Positions 15,218-23,827 are shown, counted from the stretch's first letter. The stretch: 25,289 nucleotides of DNA from an uncultured Clostridium sp. (GCF_900547735.1 NZ_URHZ01000077.1:1-25289), one strand, 5' to 3'. A program made the numbers and translations. Notes: generated by a model from the sequence alone, not told the origin.

Positions 15218-15700
15218 ATGGAACGGATTAATCGAATCTGCCGCCATCCTCTTTGGAAGGAAAGCGTGGCTGAAATACAGAGACTGGAAGAAAAGCGGAT
15301 CTTTTGCAGGCATAATCCGGCCCATTATCTGGATGTAGCCCGAATCGCTTATATTGAAAACCTGGAAAAGAATGTCGGCATATCAAAAGAAGTCATCTAT
15401 GCGGCGGCTCTGCTTCACGACATTGGTAGACACCGCCAATATCTGGAGGGGATACCGCATGAAGAGGCCGGCGCCGTGCTGGCGGATCAGATCCTAAGGG
15501 ACTGCGGCTTCACGGAAACGGAGCAGAAAGAAATCATTTCCGCAATTTCAGAACACCGGACACAGGAGGCGGCAGGGAAAGATAATCTGCAGGGCTTAAT
15601 TTACCGGGCGGATAAGAGTTCCAGAAGCTGTCTGTTCTGCAATGCGTTTGATGAATGCAACTGGAGCACGGAGAAGAAAAACATCACATTGAATATCTAA
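15218..15700 (+). CDS. HD-domain hydrolase in the folate cluster, candidate dihydroneopterin-triphosphate phosphatase
   Basis: The 160-residue protein has a complete HD site: His36 (HYLDV), His67-Asp68 (LLHDIGR), His81, His113 (ISEHR) and Asp132 (YRADKSS). A cysteine-rich tail (Cys138, Cys141, Cys147) is seen, which could bind metal. It sits between folE and folP, 11 bases after folE and 18 bases before folP, with no strong ribosome binding site of its own, so translation is probably coupled. The frame extends upstream through folE, but ATG 15218 is the first start outside it. The pathway step between FolE and FolB needs a phosphatase, and no Nudix or alkaline-phosphatase gene is present here; that role is an inference from position. 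Confidence 0.8.
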   Translation: MERINRICRHPLWKESVAEIQRLEEKRIFCRHNPAHYLDVARIAYIENLEKNVGISKEVIYAAALLHDIGRHRQYLEGIPHEEAGAVLADQILRDCGFTETEQKEIISAISEHRTQEAAGKDNLQGLIYRADKSSRSCLFCNAFDECNWSTEKKNITLNI

Positions 15701-15718
15701 ATACAGGGGAATGCTATC

Positions 15719-16537
15719 ATGATGAAAATTGGAAACCGAATATTTGATGTAGAAAATGACTGTTATATCATGGGAATTTTAAATGTCACACCCGACTCTT
15801 TTTCCGACGGCGGAAAGTGGAATGACATTGAAAAAACAAAAAAACATACGGCCGATATGATCGAAGAGGGCGCGGCAATTATTGATATCGGAGGAGAGTC
15901 CACTCGGCCGGGGCATGTGCAGATCAGTATCCAGGAGGAAATTGACCGGGTTGTGCCCGCGATTGAAATGATAAAGAAGAATTTTGATATTCCGGTGTCC
16001 ATCGACAGTTATAAGGGCCGGGTTGTGGAAGCCGCCTTAAAAGCGGGAGCCGATATGGTCAATGATATCTGGGGGCTGAAATACGACCGGAAAGTGGCGG
16101 ATTTGATTGCCCGGTATCAGGTCCCGTGCTGTCTGATGCATAACCGGGAAAAAGCGGATTACGGCCAATTCATGGACGATATGTGCAGGGACATGCGAGA
16201 ATCGCTCGCCATTGCAAAAGAGGCGGGAATCGCCGACAGTCAGATTATTTTAGACCCCGGGGTGGGATTCGGTAAAACCTATGAAAATAACCTGACGGCG
16301 ATCAACCAACTGGAAAAGTTGGCGGCGCTCGGCTATCCTGTTCTTCTGGCAACCTCCAGGAAGTCCGTGATTGGCACGGCGCTTGATTTGCCGACGGATC
16401 AGAGAGTCGAGGGGACGATTGTCACAACGGTTCTGGGAGTGCAGAAAAAAGCGGCGTTTATCCGCGTCCACGACATCAAAGAGAATTTACGGGCAATCCG
16501 TATGACGCAGGCTATCATGAGAGAGGGAAGGAACTAA
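15719..16537 (+). CDS. folP: Dihydropteroate synthase
   Basis: The 272-residue TIM-barrel enzyme joins p-aminobenzoate to hydroxymethyl-dihydropterin pyrophosphate; it is the sulfonamide target. Signatures are MGILNVTPDSFSDGG, DIGGESTRPGH, VSIDSYKGRVVEAAL, ADMVNDIWG, LDPGVGFGKTYENNL, ATSRKSVIG and the closing RVHDIKEN. AGGGGA lies nine bases before ATG 15719; a second ATG follows at once (15722) and cannot be excluded. The stop is one base before the next start, so it is in one operon with the folB-folK fusion. Confidence 0.97.
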   Translation: MMKIGNRIFDVENDCYIMGILNVTPDSFSDGGKWNDIEKTKKHTADMIEEGAAIIDIGGESTRPGHVQISIQEEIDRVVPAIEMIKKNFDIPVSIDSYKGRVVEAALKAGADMVNDIWGLKYDRKVADLIARYQVPCCLMHNREKADYGQFMDDMCRDMRESLAIAKEAGIADSQIILDPGVGFGKTYENNLTAINQLEKLAALGYPVLLATSRKSVIGTALDLPTDQRVEGTIVTTVLGVQKKAAFIRVHDIKENLRAIRMTQAIMREGRN

Positions 16538-16538
16538 A

Positions 16539-17369
16539 ATGACGAAAGCATTTTATTGCGACGAAATACATATTGAAGATCTGGAAGTATATGCGAACCA
16601 CGGCGTTTTTCCGGAGGAGACAAAACTTGGACAGAGGTTTCTGGTTTCCCTTACAATGTATGTCAATACCAGACATGCCGGAAGAACGGACTGTCTGGAA
16701 AATTCCATAAATTACGGCGACGTATGCATTTTTATAACCCGCTATATGAAAGAGAATACATATAAATTAATTGAAGCGGCCGCCGAAAATCTGGCCGAAG
16801 CACTTTTTAAACAATATTCCCTGCTGCACGGCGTTACGCTGGAGCTGAAAAAACCGTGGGCGCCGATCGGACTCCCCCTCAAGACCGTTTCCGTAAAAAT
16901 CACCCGTTTCTGGCACACCGCTTATATCGGGCTTGGTTCTAATATGGGAGATAAAAAAGGATATCTGGATCAGGCGGTACAAGCATTGAATGAGCTTTCC
17001 GGCTGCCATGTGGAGAAAGTGTCCTCCTACCTGGTGACGGAGCCTTACGGCGGGGTGGAGCAGGACGACTTCCTGAATGCCTGCCTGATTTTAAAAACGC
17101 TTTTATCACCGCAGGAATTATTGGAATCCCTTCATGAGATTGAGCAGGACGCCCATCGCGAGCGCATTGTCCATTGGGGGCCAAGAACGTTGGATTTGGA
17201 TATTTTAATGTATGATGATATGATTCTGGAAACCGATGAACTTATTATTCCGCATGTGGAGATGCATCTGCGCGATTTTGTTTTAAAACCTTTACAGGAA
17301 ATTGCACCCAATAAAAGACATCCGGTTTATCAGAAAACAATGACACAATTGCTGAACGGGCTGAAATAA
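16539..17369 (+). CDS. folBK: Fused dihydroneopterin aldolase and HPPK (FolB-FolK)
   Basis: The 276-residue protein has two domains. Residues about 8-122 are FolB (DLEVYANHGVFPEETKLGQRF, then LIEAAAENLAEALF and LKKPWAPIGLPLKTVSVKI), which cleaves dihydroneopterin to hydroxymethyl-dihydropterin. Residues about 126-276 are FolK (TAYIGLGSNMGDKKGYLDQA, TEPYGG, and GPRTLDLDILMYDD with IIPHVEMHLRDFVLKPL), which pyrophosphorylates it with ATP. The fusion channels consecutive steps and is common in Clostridia. It starts one base after the folP stop, with GGAAGGA inside the folP end as ribosome binding site, and closes the cluster. Confidence 0.96.
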   Translation: MTKAFYCDEIHIEDLEVYANHGVFPEETKLGQRFLVSLTMYVNTRHAGRTDCLENSINYGDVCIFITRYMKENTYKLIEAAAENLAEALFKQYSLLHGVTLELKKPWAPIGLPLKTVSVKITRFWHTAYIGLGSNMGDKKGYLDQAVQALNELSGCHVEKVSSYLVTEPYGGVEQDDFLNACLILKTLLSPQELLESLHEIEQDAHRERIVHWGPRTLDLDILMYDDMILETDELIIPHVEMHLRDFVLKPLQEIAPNKRHPVYQKTMTQLLNGLK

Positions 17370-17387
17370 TACGGCACAACAGACGGG

Positions 17388-17418
17388 ACCGCACAGGAGG
17401 GTTATCCTCCGGTGCGGT
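17388..17418 (+). terminator. Hairpin after the folate cluster
   Basis: ACCGCAC (17388-17394) pairs with GTGCGGT (17412-17418), and GGAGG (17396-17400) with CCTCC (17406-17410). It is followed only by TCTCTGTATTT, so the U-tract is weak. The rest of the gap to pfk holds only the pfk promoter. Confidence 0.55.
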
Positions 17419-17522
17419 TCTCTGTATTTCCCTGCGGGCGATTTCCCGTAAGGCGCTGTCAAACCTCATTCTTTACCGGAAAAGAGTAAGGCGGAGTAAA
17501 GAAGATCGTAAAGAAATTTTCC

Positions 17523-17551
17523 TTGCCCACGGAACATGATTGTATTATAAT
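17523..17551 (+). promoter_or_regulatory. pfk promoter
   Basis: TTGCCC (17523-17528) and a perfect TATAAT (17546-17551) are spaced by 17 bases, leaving a leader of about 85 bases before the start codon. Confidence 0.7.
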
Positions 17552-17642
17552 TACAAAATGGGTATATTGTAACCTGAGATCGGTCTGTTATTACGGATGG
17601 TGGAAGGATGAAAATACAGTGTTAAGAAAGGGTGTGTCATTC

Positions 17643-18722
17643 ATGAAGAGAATTGGTATGCTGACCAGCGGTGGAGACTGCCAGAGCCTGAATGCAACAA
17701 TGCGCGGCGTGGCGAAGGCTCTGTATAAAATGTATGACGACGTTGAGATAGTAGGTTTTGAAGATGGCTACAAAGGACTGATGTATGCAGACTACAGAAT
17801 TATGAAACCGTCGGAATTTTCGGGAATACTGACAAGAGGCGGCACCATTCTAGGCACATCCAGGCAGCCGTTTAAACTGATGAGGACTCCGGATGAGAAC
17901 GGTTTAGACAAAGTGGCTGCGATGAAACATACTTATTATAAATTAAAACTCGAATGTCTCGTGGTGCTTGGCGGCAACGGAAGCCAGAAGACGGCCAACC
18001 TGCTCAGGGAGGAGGGGCTGAACATTGTTTCCCTTCCGAAGACGATCGACAATGACCTGTGGGGGAGCGAGCTGACGTTCGGCTTTCACAGCGCCGTCGA
18101 AGTAGCGACCAATGCAATCGACTGCATTCATACAACTGCGGCTTCCCATGGCCGTGTTTTCATTGTAGAGATAATGGGACATAAAGTAGGATGGCTGACC
18201 CTCTATGCGGGAATCGCAGGAGGCGCGGACATCATTTTAATCCCCGAGATTCCCTACGACATTGACATTGTCGTGGAGGCCATCAAGGGCAGGGTGAGGA
18301 GCGGTAAGAATTTTACCATCCTGGCGGTGGCGGAAGGCGCTATTTCCAAGGATGATGCGGCGCTCACCAAGAAAGAGCTGAAAGAAAAGAAGAAGAACGG
18401 CCAGGTTTATCCATCGGTGGCATACGCACTGGGCGCTCAGATCGAGGAGAAAACAGGCCAGGAGATACGCGTCACGGTTCCGGGACATATGCAGAGAGGC
18501 GGAGAGCCCACCCCGTTTGACCGTGTTATTTCCACGCGCCTCGGAGCGGCGGCCGCTCAGATGATTGCGAATGAAGAATATGGTTATATGGTTGCTTTGA
18601 ATGACAGCCAGATTACCAAGGTGCCGCTGGAAGAGATCGCAGGCAAGCTTAAGACGGTCGATCCGAATAGCGATATAGTCAGAGAAGCCAAGTCTGTGGG
18701 AATCAGCTTCGGCGACGAATAG
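17643..18722 (+). CDS. pfkA: 6-phosphofructokinase, group III (mixed) type
   Basis: The 359-residue protein is longer than the 320-residue E. coli PfkA. Motifs run in the family order: MLTSGGDCQSLNATMRG (6-22), GGTILGTSRQ (66-75), LGGNGSQ (109-115), LPKTIDND (131-138, catalytic Asp136), MGHKVGWLTL and PGHMQRGG. Gly113 is the ATP-type residue, whereas Lys133 in PKTIDND is the residue found in PPi-type and group III enzymes. The metal-binding Asp of GGDGS is Asn112. The frame extends to 17523, but the conserved N-terminus starts at ATG 17643, with AAAGGGTG upstream. It is probably monocistronic; dnaX follows 28 bases later. Confidence 0.9.
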   Translation: MKRIGMLTSGGDCQSLNATMRGVAKALYKMYDDVEIVGFEDGYKGLMYADYRIMKPSEFSGILTRGGTILGTSRQPFKLMRTPDENGLDKVAAMKHTYYKLKLECLVVLGGNGSQKTANLLREEGLNIVSLPKTIDNDLWGSELTFGFHSAVEVATNAIDCIHTTAASHGRVFIVEIMGHKVGWLTLYAGIAGGADIILIPEIPYDIDIVVEAIKGRVRSGKNFTILAVAEGAISKDDAALTKKELKEKKKNGQVYPSVAYALGAQIEEKTGQEIRVTVPGHMQRGGEPTPFDRVISTRLGAAAAQMIANEEYGYMVALNDSQITKVPLEEIAGKLKTVDPNSDIVREAKSVGISFGDE

Positions 18723-18750
18723 TAAGGAACAATGAAGGAGCAGAGGGTTC

Positions 18751-20361
18751 ATGTCGTATACAGCGTTATACAGAAAGTGGAGGCCGGTCTCATTTAATGA
18801 GGTTAAAGGCCAGGACCACATTGTAAAGACATTAAAAAACCAGATAACGTCGGGACGAATCGGACACGCCTATCTGTTCTGCGGAACGCGGGGAACAGGT
18901 AAGACCAGTATTGCAAAGATATTTGCAAAGGCCGTGAACTGTGAGACTCCGGTCGATGGAAGCCCCTGCGGTGAATGTGAGATGTGCCGTCAGATATCTT
19001 CGGGCGCATCACTGAATGTGGTGGAAATTGATGCGGCATCCAACAACGGTGTGGAGAATATCCGTGATATCCGCGATCAGGTACAGTATCCGCCGACGGA
19101 GGGACGCTACCGTGTTTACATCATCGATGAGGTTCATATGCTGTCCATCGGGGCGTTCAATGCCCTTTTAAAGACACTGGAGGAACCGCCGTCCTATGTT
19201 ATATTTATCCTGGCCACAACGGAGGTCCACAAGATCCCGATCACGATTCTGTCGCGGTGCCAGAGATACGATTTTAAGAGAATTACGATTGATACCATTG
19301 CAGCCCGTCTTCATGAGCTGACCCAGGCCGAGGAGATCGACGTCGATGAGAAAGCGCTGCGGTATGTGGCCAAAGCGGCGGACGGCTCCATGCGAGACGC
19401 GCTGAGCCTGCTGGATCAGTGCACGGCGTTCCATTTTGGGGAAAAACTTACCTATGACAATGTACTGGAAGTGCTGGGAGCTGTCGATAACAGCGTATTC
19501 AGCAGTCTGTTCAGGGCGGTCACGGCAGGTGACACTAAGGGCTGTATTTATAAGATAGAAGAGATGATTATCCAGGGACGCGATCTGACACAGATGGTGA
19601 ATGATTTCGTCTGGTATATGAGAAATCTTCTGATTGTGAAGACAACAGATGATGCGGAAGATATGCTGGATATGTCGTCCGAGAATATTGCCTTGTTAAA
19701 GGAAGAGGCGGATATGACGGACGGCGAGACACTGATGAGGTACATCAGGATATTCTCGGAGCTGTCGGGGCAGCTGCGCTATGCCAGCCAGAAGCGCGTC
19801 CTGGCGGAGATTGCATTTATAAAGCTGACAAGGCCGTCGATGGAACAGAATCTCGATTCCGTTCTCCAGCGGCTTAACATGATAGAGAAGAGAATGGATG
19901 AACTTCCATCCGGTCTGCCCGATCTGGCTGCGCTTGCGGCATTGGGAGCCGGTTCCGGACAGGAAGGCGCGGCAGAACAGCAGAAACCGGGCAAAGCGGA
20001 AGAACCGGCTAAAACCGTTTCACTTCCCAAGGCCCAGTATGAAGATTTAATGCTGATGCGCGGCGAATGGCAGAAGGTTTCCAGGATGATGGGAGGCGCG
20101 GTCCGCGTGGCTCTCAGGGATACGGAGGTGGAGCCGGCCGGTGACAGTTGTCTCTGCATTGCATTCAGCGACGCCGGAAACTTTTCCATCGTAAACCGTG
20201 AGTCGGTAATGCAGGAATTAAAAGAGGCGGTGGAGAAAAACTATGGTAAGAGCATAGATTTCAAGGCAAGCCTGAACGATTCCGGTAAAAAGTCGGCAAC
20301 GCTCTATGTGAGCGACGAAGATTTAAAAGTCATTCACGATGATATTGTAGTGGAAGACTGA
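18751..20361 (+). CDS. dnaX: DNA polymerase III gamma/tau subunit
   Basis: The 536-residue clamp-loader ATPase has Walker A GTRGTGKT (45-52), a four-cysteine zinc module (Cys64, Cys73, Cys76, Cys79), DEVH (126-129), LATTE and the SRC arginine-finger segment LSRCQRYDF. Domain III runs to about 360. A linker rich in Ala, Gly, Gln and Pro follows, then a short C-terminal domain that would contact the polymerase. The start is ATG 18751, with AAGGAG upstream at slightly long spacing and the YTALYRKWRP opening typical of DnaX. No obvious A-AAA-AAG slippery site was seen. The downstream order ybaB-recR is the classic one. Confidence 0.97.
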   Translation: MSYTALYRKWRPVSFNEVKGQDHIVKTLKNQITSGRIGHAYLFCGTRGTGKTSIAKIFAKAVNCETPVDGSPCGECEMCRQISSGASLNVVEIDAASNNGVENIRDIRDQVQYPPTEGRYRVYIIDEVHMLSIGAFNALLKTLEEPPSYVIFILATTEVHKIPITILSRCQRYDFKRITIDTIAARLHELTQAEEIDVDEKALRYVAKAADGSMRDALSLLDQCTAFHFGEKLTYDNVLEVLGAVDNSVFSSLFRAVTAGDTKGCIYKIEEMIIQGRDLTQMVNDFVWYMRNLLIVKTTDDAEDMLDMSSENIALLKEEADMTDGETLMRYIRIFSELSGQLRYASQKRVLAEIAFIKLTRPSMEQNLDSVLQRLNMIEKRMDELPSGLPDLAALAALGAGSGQEGAAEQQKPGKAEEPAKTVSLPKAQYEDLMLMRGEWQKVSRMMGGAVRVALRDTEVEPAGDSCLCIAFSDAGNFSIVNRESVMQELKEAVEKNYGKSIDFKASLNDSGKKSATLYVSDEDLKVIHDDIVVED

Positions 20362-20434
20362 CAGGACAGGATCACAGATAATCCGATTTGCGGAGAGGAA
20401 CATCAGGGTGTACCGGTTCCCGGCAGACCGGATT

Positions 20435-20464
20435 TTGAGATAAAAAGCATAAAACAAGTATATT
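20435..20464 (+). promoter_or_regulatory. Possible ybaB-recR promoter
   Basis: TTGAGA (20435-20440) and TATATT (20459-20464) are spaced by 18 bases in the 138-base gap after dnaX. Confidence 0.4.
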
Positions 20465-20499
20465 ATAAAAGATGATCAATAATCAGGAGGATGAACACC

Positions 20500-20853
20500 A
20501 TGGCAAAGCGTGGCGGTTTTCCAGGCGGAATGCCTGGCAATATGAATAATTTGATGAAGCAGGCACAGAGGATGCAGCGGCAGATGGAAGAGACAACAAA
20601 AGAGCTGGAAGAAAAGCAGTATACTGCTTCCGCGGGCGGCGGAGCCGTAGCGGTTACCGTATCCGGCAAAAAAGAAGTTGTGTCTGTTAAACTTTCAGAA
20701 GAAGTTGTGGATCCGGAGGATATTGAGATGCTCCAGGATCTGATCGTTGCGGCAACCAATGAGGCATTCCGCCTGGCGGAAGAGGAGAGCAGCGCAGCGA
20801 TGTCAAAACTGACAGGCGGTTTAGGCGGCCTGGGAGGCGGTTTCCCGTTCTAA
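20500..20853 (+). CDS. ybaB: YbaB/EbfC family nucleoid-associated protein
   Basis: The 117-residue protein has a glycine/methionine-rich N-terminus (GGFPGGMPGNMNN), a long helix (LMKQAQRMQRQMEETTKELEEK), the TASAGGGAVAVTVSGKKEVVSVKL sheet, and VVDPEDIEMLQDLIVAATNEA. YbaB dimers bind DNA and coat the nucleoid; the gene is almost always between dnaX and recR. An earlier ATG (20491) touches the AGGAGG box with no spacing; ATG 20500, nine bases after it, is the start. The glycine-rich tail (GGLGGLGGGF) is usual. recR begins three bases after the stop. Confidence 0.95.
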   Translation: MAKRGGFPGGMPGNMNNLMKQAQRMQRQMEETTKELEEKQYTASAGGGAVAVTVSGKKEVVSVKLSEEVVDPEDIEMLQDLIVAATNEAFRLAEEESSAAMSKLTGGLGGLGGGFPF

Positions 20854-20856
20854 ATT

Positions 20857-21456
20857 ATGGATTATTACAGCAATCAGATTACGAAATTAATAGAGGAGCT
20901 GTCAAAGCTGCCCGGTATCGGGAGCAAGTCGGCTCAGCGCCTGGCCTTTCATATCATCAATATGCCGCCGGAGCAGGTGGAACGCCTGTCCACGGCCATG
21001 ATTGACGCAAAGCACAACGTGCGCTACTGCAGTGAGTGCTTTACGCTGACGGATAAAGAACTGTGTCCTATTTGCAGCAGTGACAGGCGGGATCACGCCA
21101 CCATCATGGTGGTGGAAAATACAAGAGATCTGGCGGCCTATGAGAAGACCGGCAAATATGAGGGAGTTTACCATGTACTCCACGGGGCGATATCCCCCAT
21201 GCTCGGAATAGGGCCGAATGATATCAAATTGAAGGAACTGATGACCCGTCTTCAGAAAGCCGAGATCAATGAGGTGATCATAGCGACCAACTCCAGTCTG
21301 GAAGGCGAGACGACGGCCATGTACATCAGCAAACTGATTAAGCCTACCGGAATCAAGGTTACAAGAATCGCCAGCGGGGTACCCGTGGGCGGAGATTTGG
21401 AATATATTGACGAGGTTACGCTGCTCCGGGCTCTTGACGGACGGACGGAACTGTAA
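20857..21456 (+). CDS. recR: Recombination mediator RecR
   Basis: The 199-residue protein acts with RecO and RecF in loading RecA at gaps. It shows the helix-hairpin-helix LPGIGSKSAQRLAFHI (18-33), a C4 zinc module (Cys58, Cys61, Cys70, Cys73), the Toprim motif MVVENTRDLAAYEKTG, and the Walker-B-like tail GVPVGGDLEYIDEVTL. The start follows the ybaB stop by three bases without a clear ribosome binding site of its own, so translational coupling is likely. Length is standard. Confidence 0.97.
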   Translation: MDYYSNQITKLIEELSKLPGIGSKSAQRLAFHIINMPPEQVERLSTAMIDAKHNVRYCSECFTLTDKELCPICSSDRRDHATIMVVENTRDLAAYEKTGKYEGVYHVLHGAISPMLGIGPNDIKLKELMTRLQKAEINEVIIATNSSLEGETTAMYISKLIKPTGIKVTRIASGVPVGGDLEYIDEVTLLRALDGRTEL

Positions 21457-21467
21457 GGATTAAAAGT

Positions 21468-21486
21468 CGTCCGCACCGCGCGGACG
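21468..21486 (+). other. Hairpin between recR and the TPR gene
   Basis: CGTCCGC (21468-21474) pairs with GCGGACG (21480-21486) around ACCGC. No T-tract follows, and the next gene's ribosome binding site (TTAGGAGA) begins two bases later. It may stabilise or attenuate within the operon. Confidence 0.5.
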
Positions 21487-21505
21487 GTTAGGAGATGCAA
21501 AAGAG

Positions 21506-23827
21506 ATGGATAAGTACGAGTTTAACATCAAAGTTGAACAGATTAAAAAACTGGTAAACAAAGGTGACTATGAAACCGCCATGAAAATTGCAGACACCAT
21601 AGACTGGAGAAGGGTGCGCAGCACAAGCCTGCTTACCACAATCGCCCAGGTTTATGAGAGGAATGCAGAGTATCAGGATGCCAAGGATATTTTACTCCTT
21701 GCATTTGAGCGCGCGCCAATCGGCAAAGGGCTGTTATTTAAACTTACGGATCTTGCCCTGAGGGAGGGTAATGTCCCGGAGGCCGAGGCATACTACAGGG
21801 AGTTCTGTGATTTGGCCGTGGATGATCCGAGGCAGAATCTGCTCCGTTTCCTGATTCTGGAAGCAAAGGGAGCGACCACGGAACAGCTGATCCATTCCCT
21901 GGAGAAATACTGCCAGGAAGAACTGGATGAAAAGTGGATGTACCATCTGGCGGAGCTGTATCAGCAGGCCGGTATGGAGAGCCAGTGCGTCAGCATGTGC
22001 GACAGGATTATGCTGATGTTCGGTCTGGGCAAATACGTGGATAAGGCCATGGAACTAAAGCTGCAGTTTGCCCCTCTGACAAAATATCAGATGGATCTGG
22101 TGGAAAACAGAGAGAAATACGAAGAAAAACTGCGTGCTGTGGAAGAGAAGTACAACAGCAGGACATTCAAAAGAGAGCCGGATGAAGATGAGTACTACGA
22201 TTCCGAGGATGCGGAGGATGCCGACATGGACAGCCGGGATATGGGTGAGCGCGGCAGAAGAAACCGTGAGATGGACAGAGACCGTTCGGACGACTATGAT
22301 ATGAATGACGAAGATTATGACATGGATGACAATGAAGTGACGGATGAGCGCGATATGGATGATGACGGACAGCGCTATCCGGATGAGAGAAGTTTTCTGG
22401 AAGACGATCTCGTTTCCAGTCTCCATGAGGCCCGGGCAGAGGAAGAACTGGCCAGGGAAATGTCACGTATGGAACCATACGATGAGGAAGAGAGCGGTTC
22501 ATTTGGCGAGACAAGAATTTTAGACAATATCCGTGATATTAAAGAATACAGACTTTCAGGACATGCGGGACTGGAAGAGGACGAACTTGCTTCGGCCCAG
22601 GCGGCTGCGTCGGACGAACCTGTCATTAACCGGTTTGAGGAAGAAGAGGAGACCATTGTGGAGGATTGGGATCTGGAGCCGGATGACGACCAGAGCAATC
22701 ATCTGATGATCGAGGCGGAAGATCCTGAAAAGGGACTTGTGCTTGCCCTTGAATCACTTAAAAAGATCCACCGTGAACTTGGAACCAAAAACCCGGTGGC
22801 TAAGATCAGCGGAGATAACCTGAATAAGAAGGGTATCTTTGCGGTTGCGGAAAGACTTGCAGGAAAAGATTTGGTGGTTGAAAGAGCCGGTGATCTGGAT
22901 CGCATTACGATCGGAGAACTGAGCGAACTGATGGAACAGGATAATACAGGGATGATTGTAGTCCTGATTGATACACCTGCCAGGATGGAGAGGATGCATA
23001 ACAGCTATCCGTCCCTGGCAGGAAAATTCCAGTATATCGGCTGTGAAGGCGCAGCAGATGCTCATTACGGCTCGGACCGGAACGAGAAATCGGAGGCGGA
23101 AAAGGCGCATGAAGAAGAGCTTTTGAGACTTCAGGCTGATCGTGAGGCCGAGGCGGCAAGAAGACGTCTGGCAGAGCGCGAAGAAGAGATCAGACGCCAG
23201 GCAGCCCGCGATGCGGAAGATGCCAGAAGACTTCAGATGGAACGTGAAGAGGAGGCCAGACGCCAGGAAGAAGAAAGCAGACGTCTTGCCGAATATGAAG
23301 CTGAGGAGGCAATGCGCCAGGCTGAATACGAGGCGGCTAATGCGGCACAGCAGCAGGCGGAACTGGAAGCAGACGAGGCCAGACGCCAGGCGGAGTATGA
23401 GGAAGATTTAGAAAGACGCCGCCAGGAGATGGAAGAAAATGAGCACCGTTATCAGTATGAGTCCGGGGATGACGCGGACGAAGAGCCGGAAGAACCGGAT
23501 GACGTTGATTACCAGGATGAGCCGGAAGAGGCATATCCGCGTGATCCGGATGACGGAAGCGAGATGGACGTGGAGGAATTTGCCCAGTATGCGTGCAAGT
23601 ATGCCACAGAGATCGATTGCAGCATTTCAGGCAAAAGCATGCTCGCCCTGTACGAGAGGGCTGAGATGATGGAGGAGGACGGAGTGCCTCTTACAAAAGC
23701 CAATGCTGAGGATCTGATAGAGGAAGCGGCAGACAAGGCGGAAAAACGTTCATTTGGAGGTATGTTCTCTTCCAAGTACGATAAAGACGGTCTGCTGATA
23801 TTAAAGGAAAAGCATTTTTTTGACTAG
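21506..23827 (+). CDS. TPR protein with degenerate CbbX/SpoVK-like AAA+ module and coiled coil
   Basis: The 773-residue protein has no recognised name. Residues 1 to about 215 are helical TPR-like repeats (GDYETAMKIADTIDW, NAEYQDAKDILLLAFERAP). About 220-330 is highly acidic and probably disordered. About 405-510 follows the CbbX/SpoVK AAA+ core: KDLVVERAGDL sits where LFIDEAYSL (Walker B) would be, and MIVVLIDTPARMERMHNSYPSLAGKF matches the VIIAGYPEEMERFL...GLRSRF stretch. The Walker A lysine, DE pair and arginine finger are all absent. About 527-647 is an Ala/Glu/Arg/Gln coiled coil with repeated RRQAEYE units, and about 685-760 resembles an AAA+ lid. A scaffold or adaptor rather than an ATPase is inferred. 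It probably continues the recR transcript. Confidence 0.85.
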   Translation: MDKYEFNIKVEQIKKLVNKGDYETAMKIADTIDWRRVRSTSLLTTIAQVYERNAEYQDAKDILLLAFERAPIGKGLLFKLTDLALREGNVPEAEAYYREFCDLAVDDPRQNLLRFLILEAKGATTEQLIHSLEKYCQEELDEKWMYHLAELYQQAGMESQCVSMCDRIMLMFGLGKYVDKAMELKLQFAPLTKYQMDLVENREKYEEKLRAVEEKYNSRTFKREPDEDEYYDSEDAEDADMDSRDMGERGRRNREMDRDRSDDYDMNDEDYDMDDNEVTDERDMDDDGQRYPDERSFLEDDLVSSLHEARAEEELAREMSRMEPYDEEESGSFGETRILDNIRDIKEYRLSGHAGLEEDELASAQAAASDEPVINRFEEEEETIVEDWDLEPDDDQSNHLMIEAEDPEKGLVLALESLKKIHRELGTKNPVAKISGDNLNKKGIFAVAERLAGKDLVVERAGDLDRITIGELSELMEQDNTGMIVVLIDTPARMERMHNSYPSLAGKFQYIGCEGAADAHYGSDRNEKSEAEKAHEEELLRLQADREAEAARRRLAEREEEIRRQAARDAEDARRLQMEREEEARRQEEESRRLAEYEAEEAMRQAEYEAANAAQQQAELEADEARRQAEYEEDLERRRQEMEENEHRYQYESGDDADEEPEEPDDVDYQDEPEEAYPRDPDDGSEMDVEEFAQYACKYATEIDCSISGKSMLALYERAEMMEEDGVPLTKANAEDLIEEAADKAEKRSFGGMFSSKYDKDGLLILKEKHFFD

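Noticed and set aside
20281..20300. Programmed frameshift site near the end of dnaX
   Set aside because: Only GGTAAAAAGTC is present, not an A-AAA-AAG slippery heptamer with a following stem, and the position is too close to the stop.
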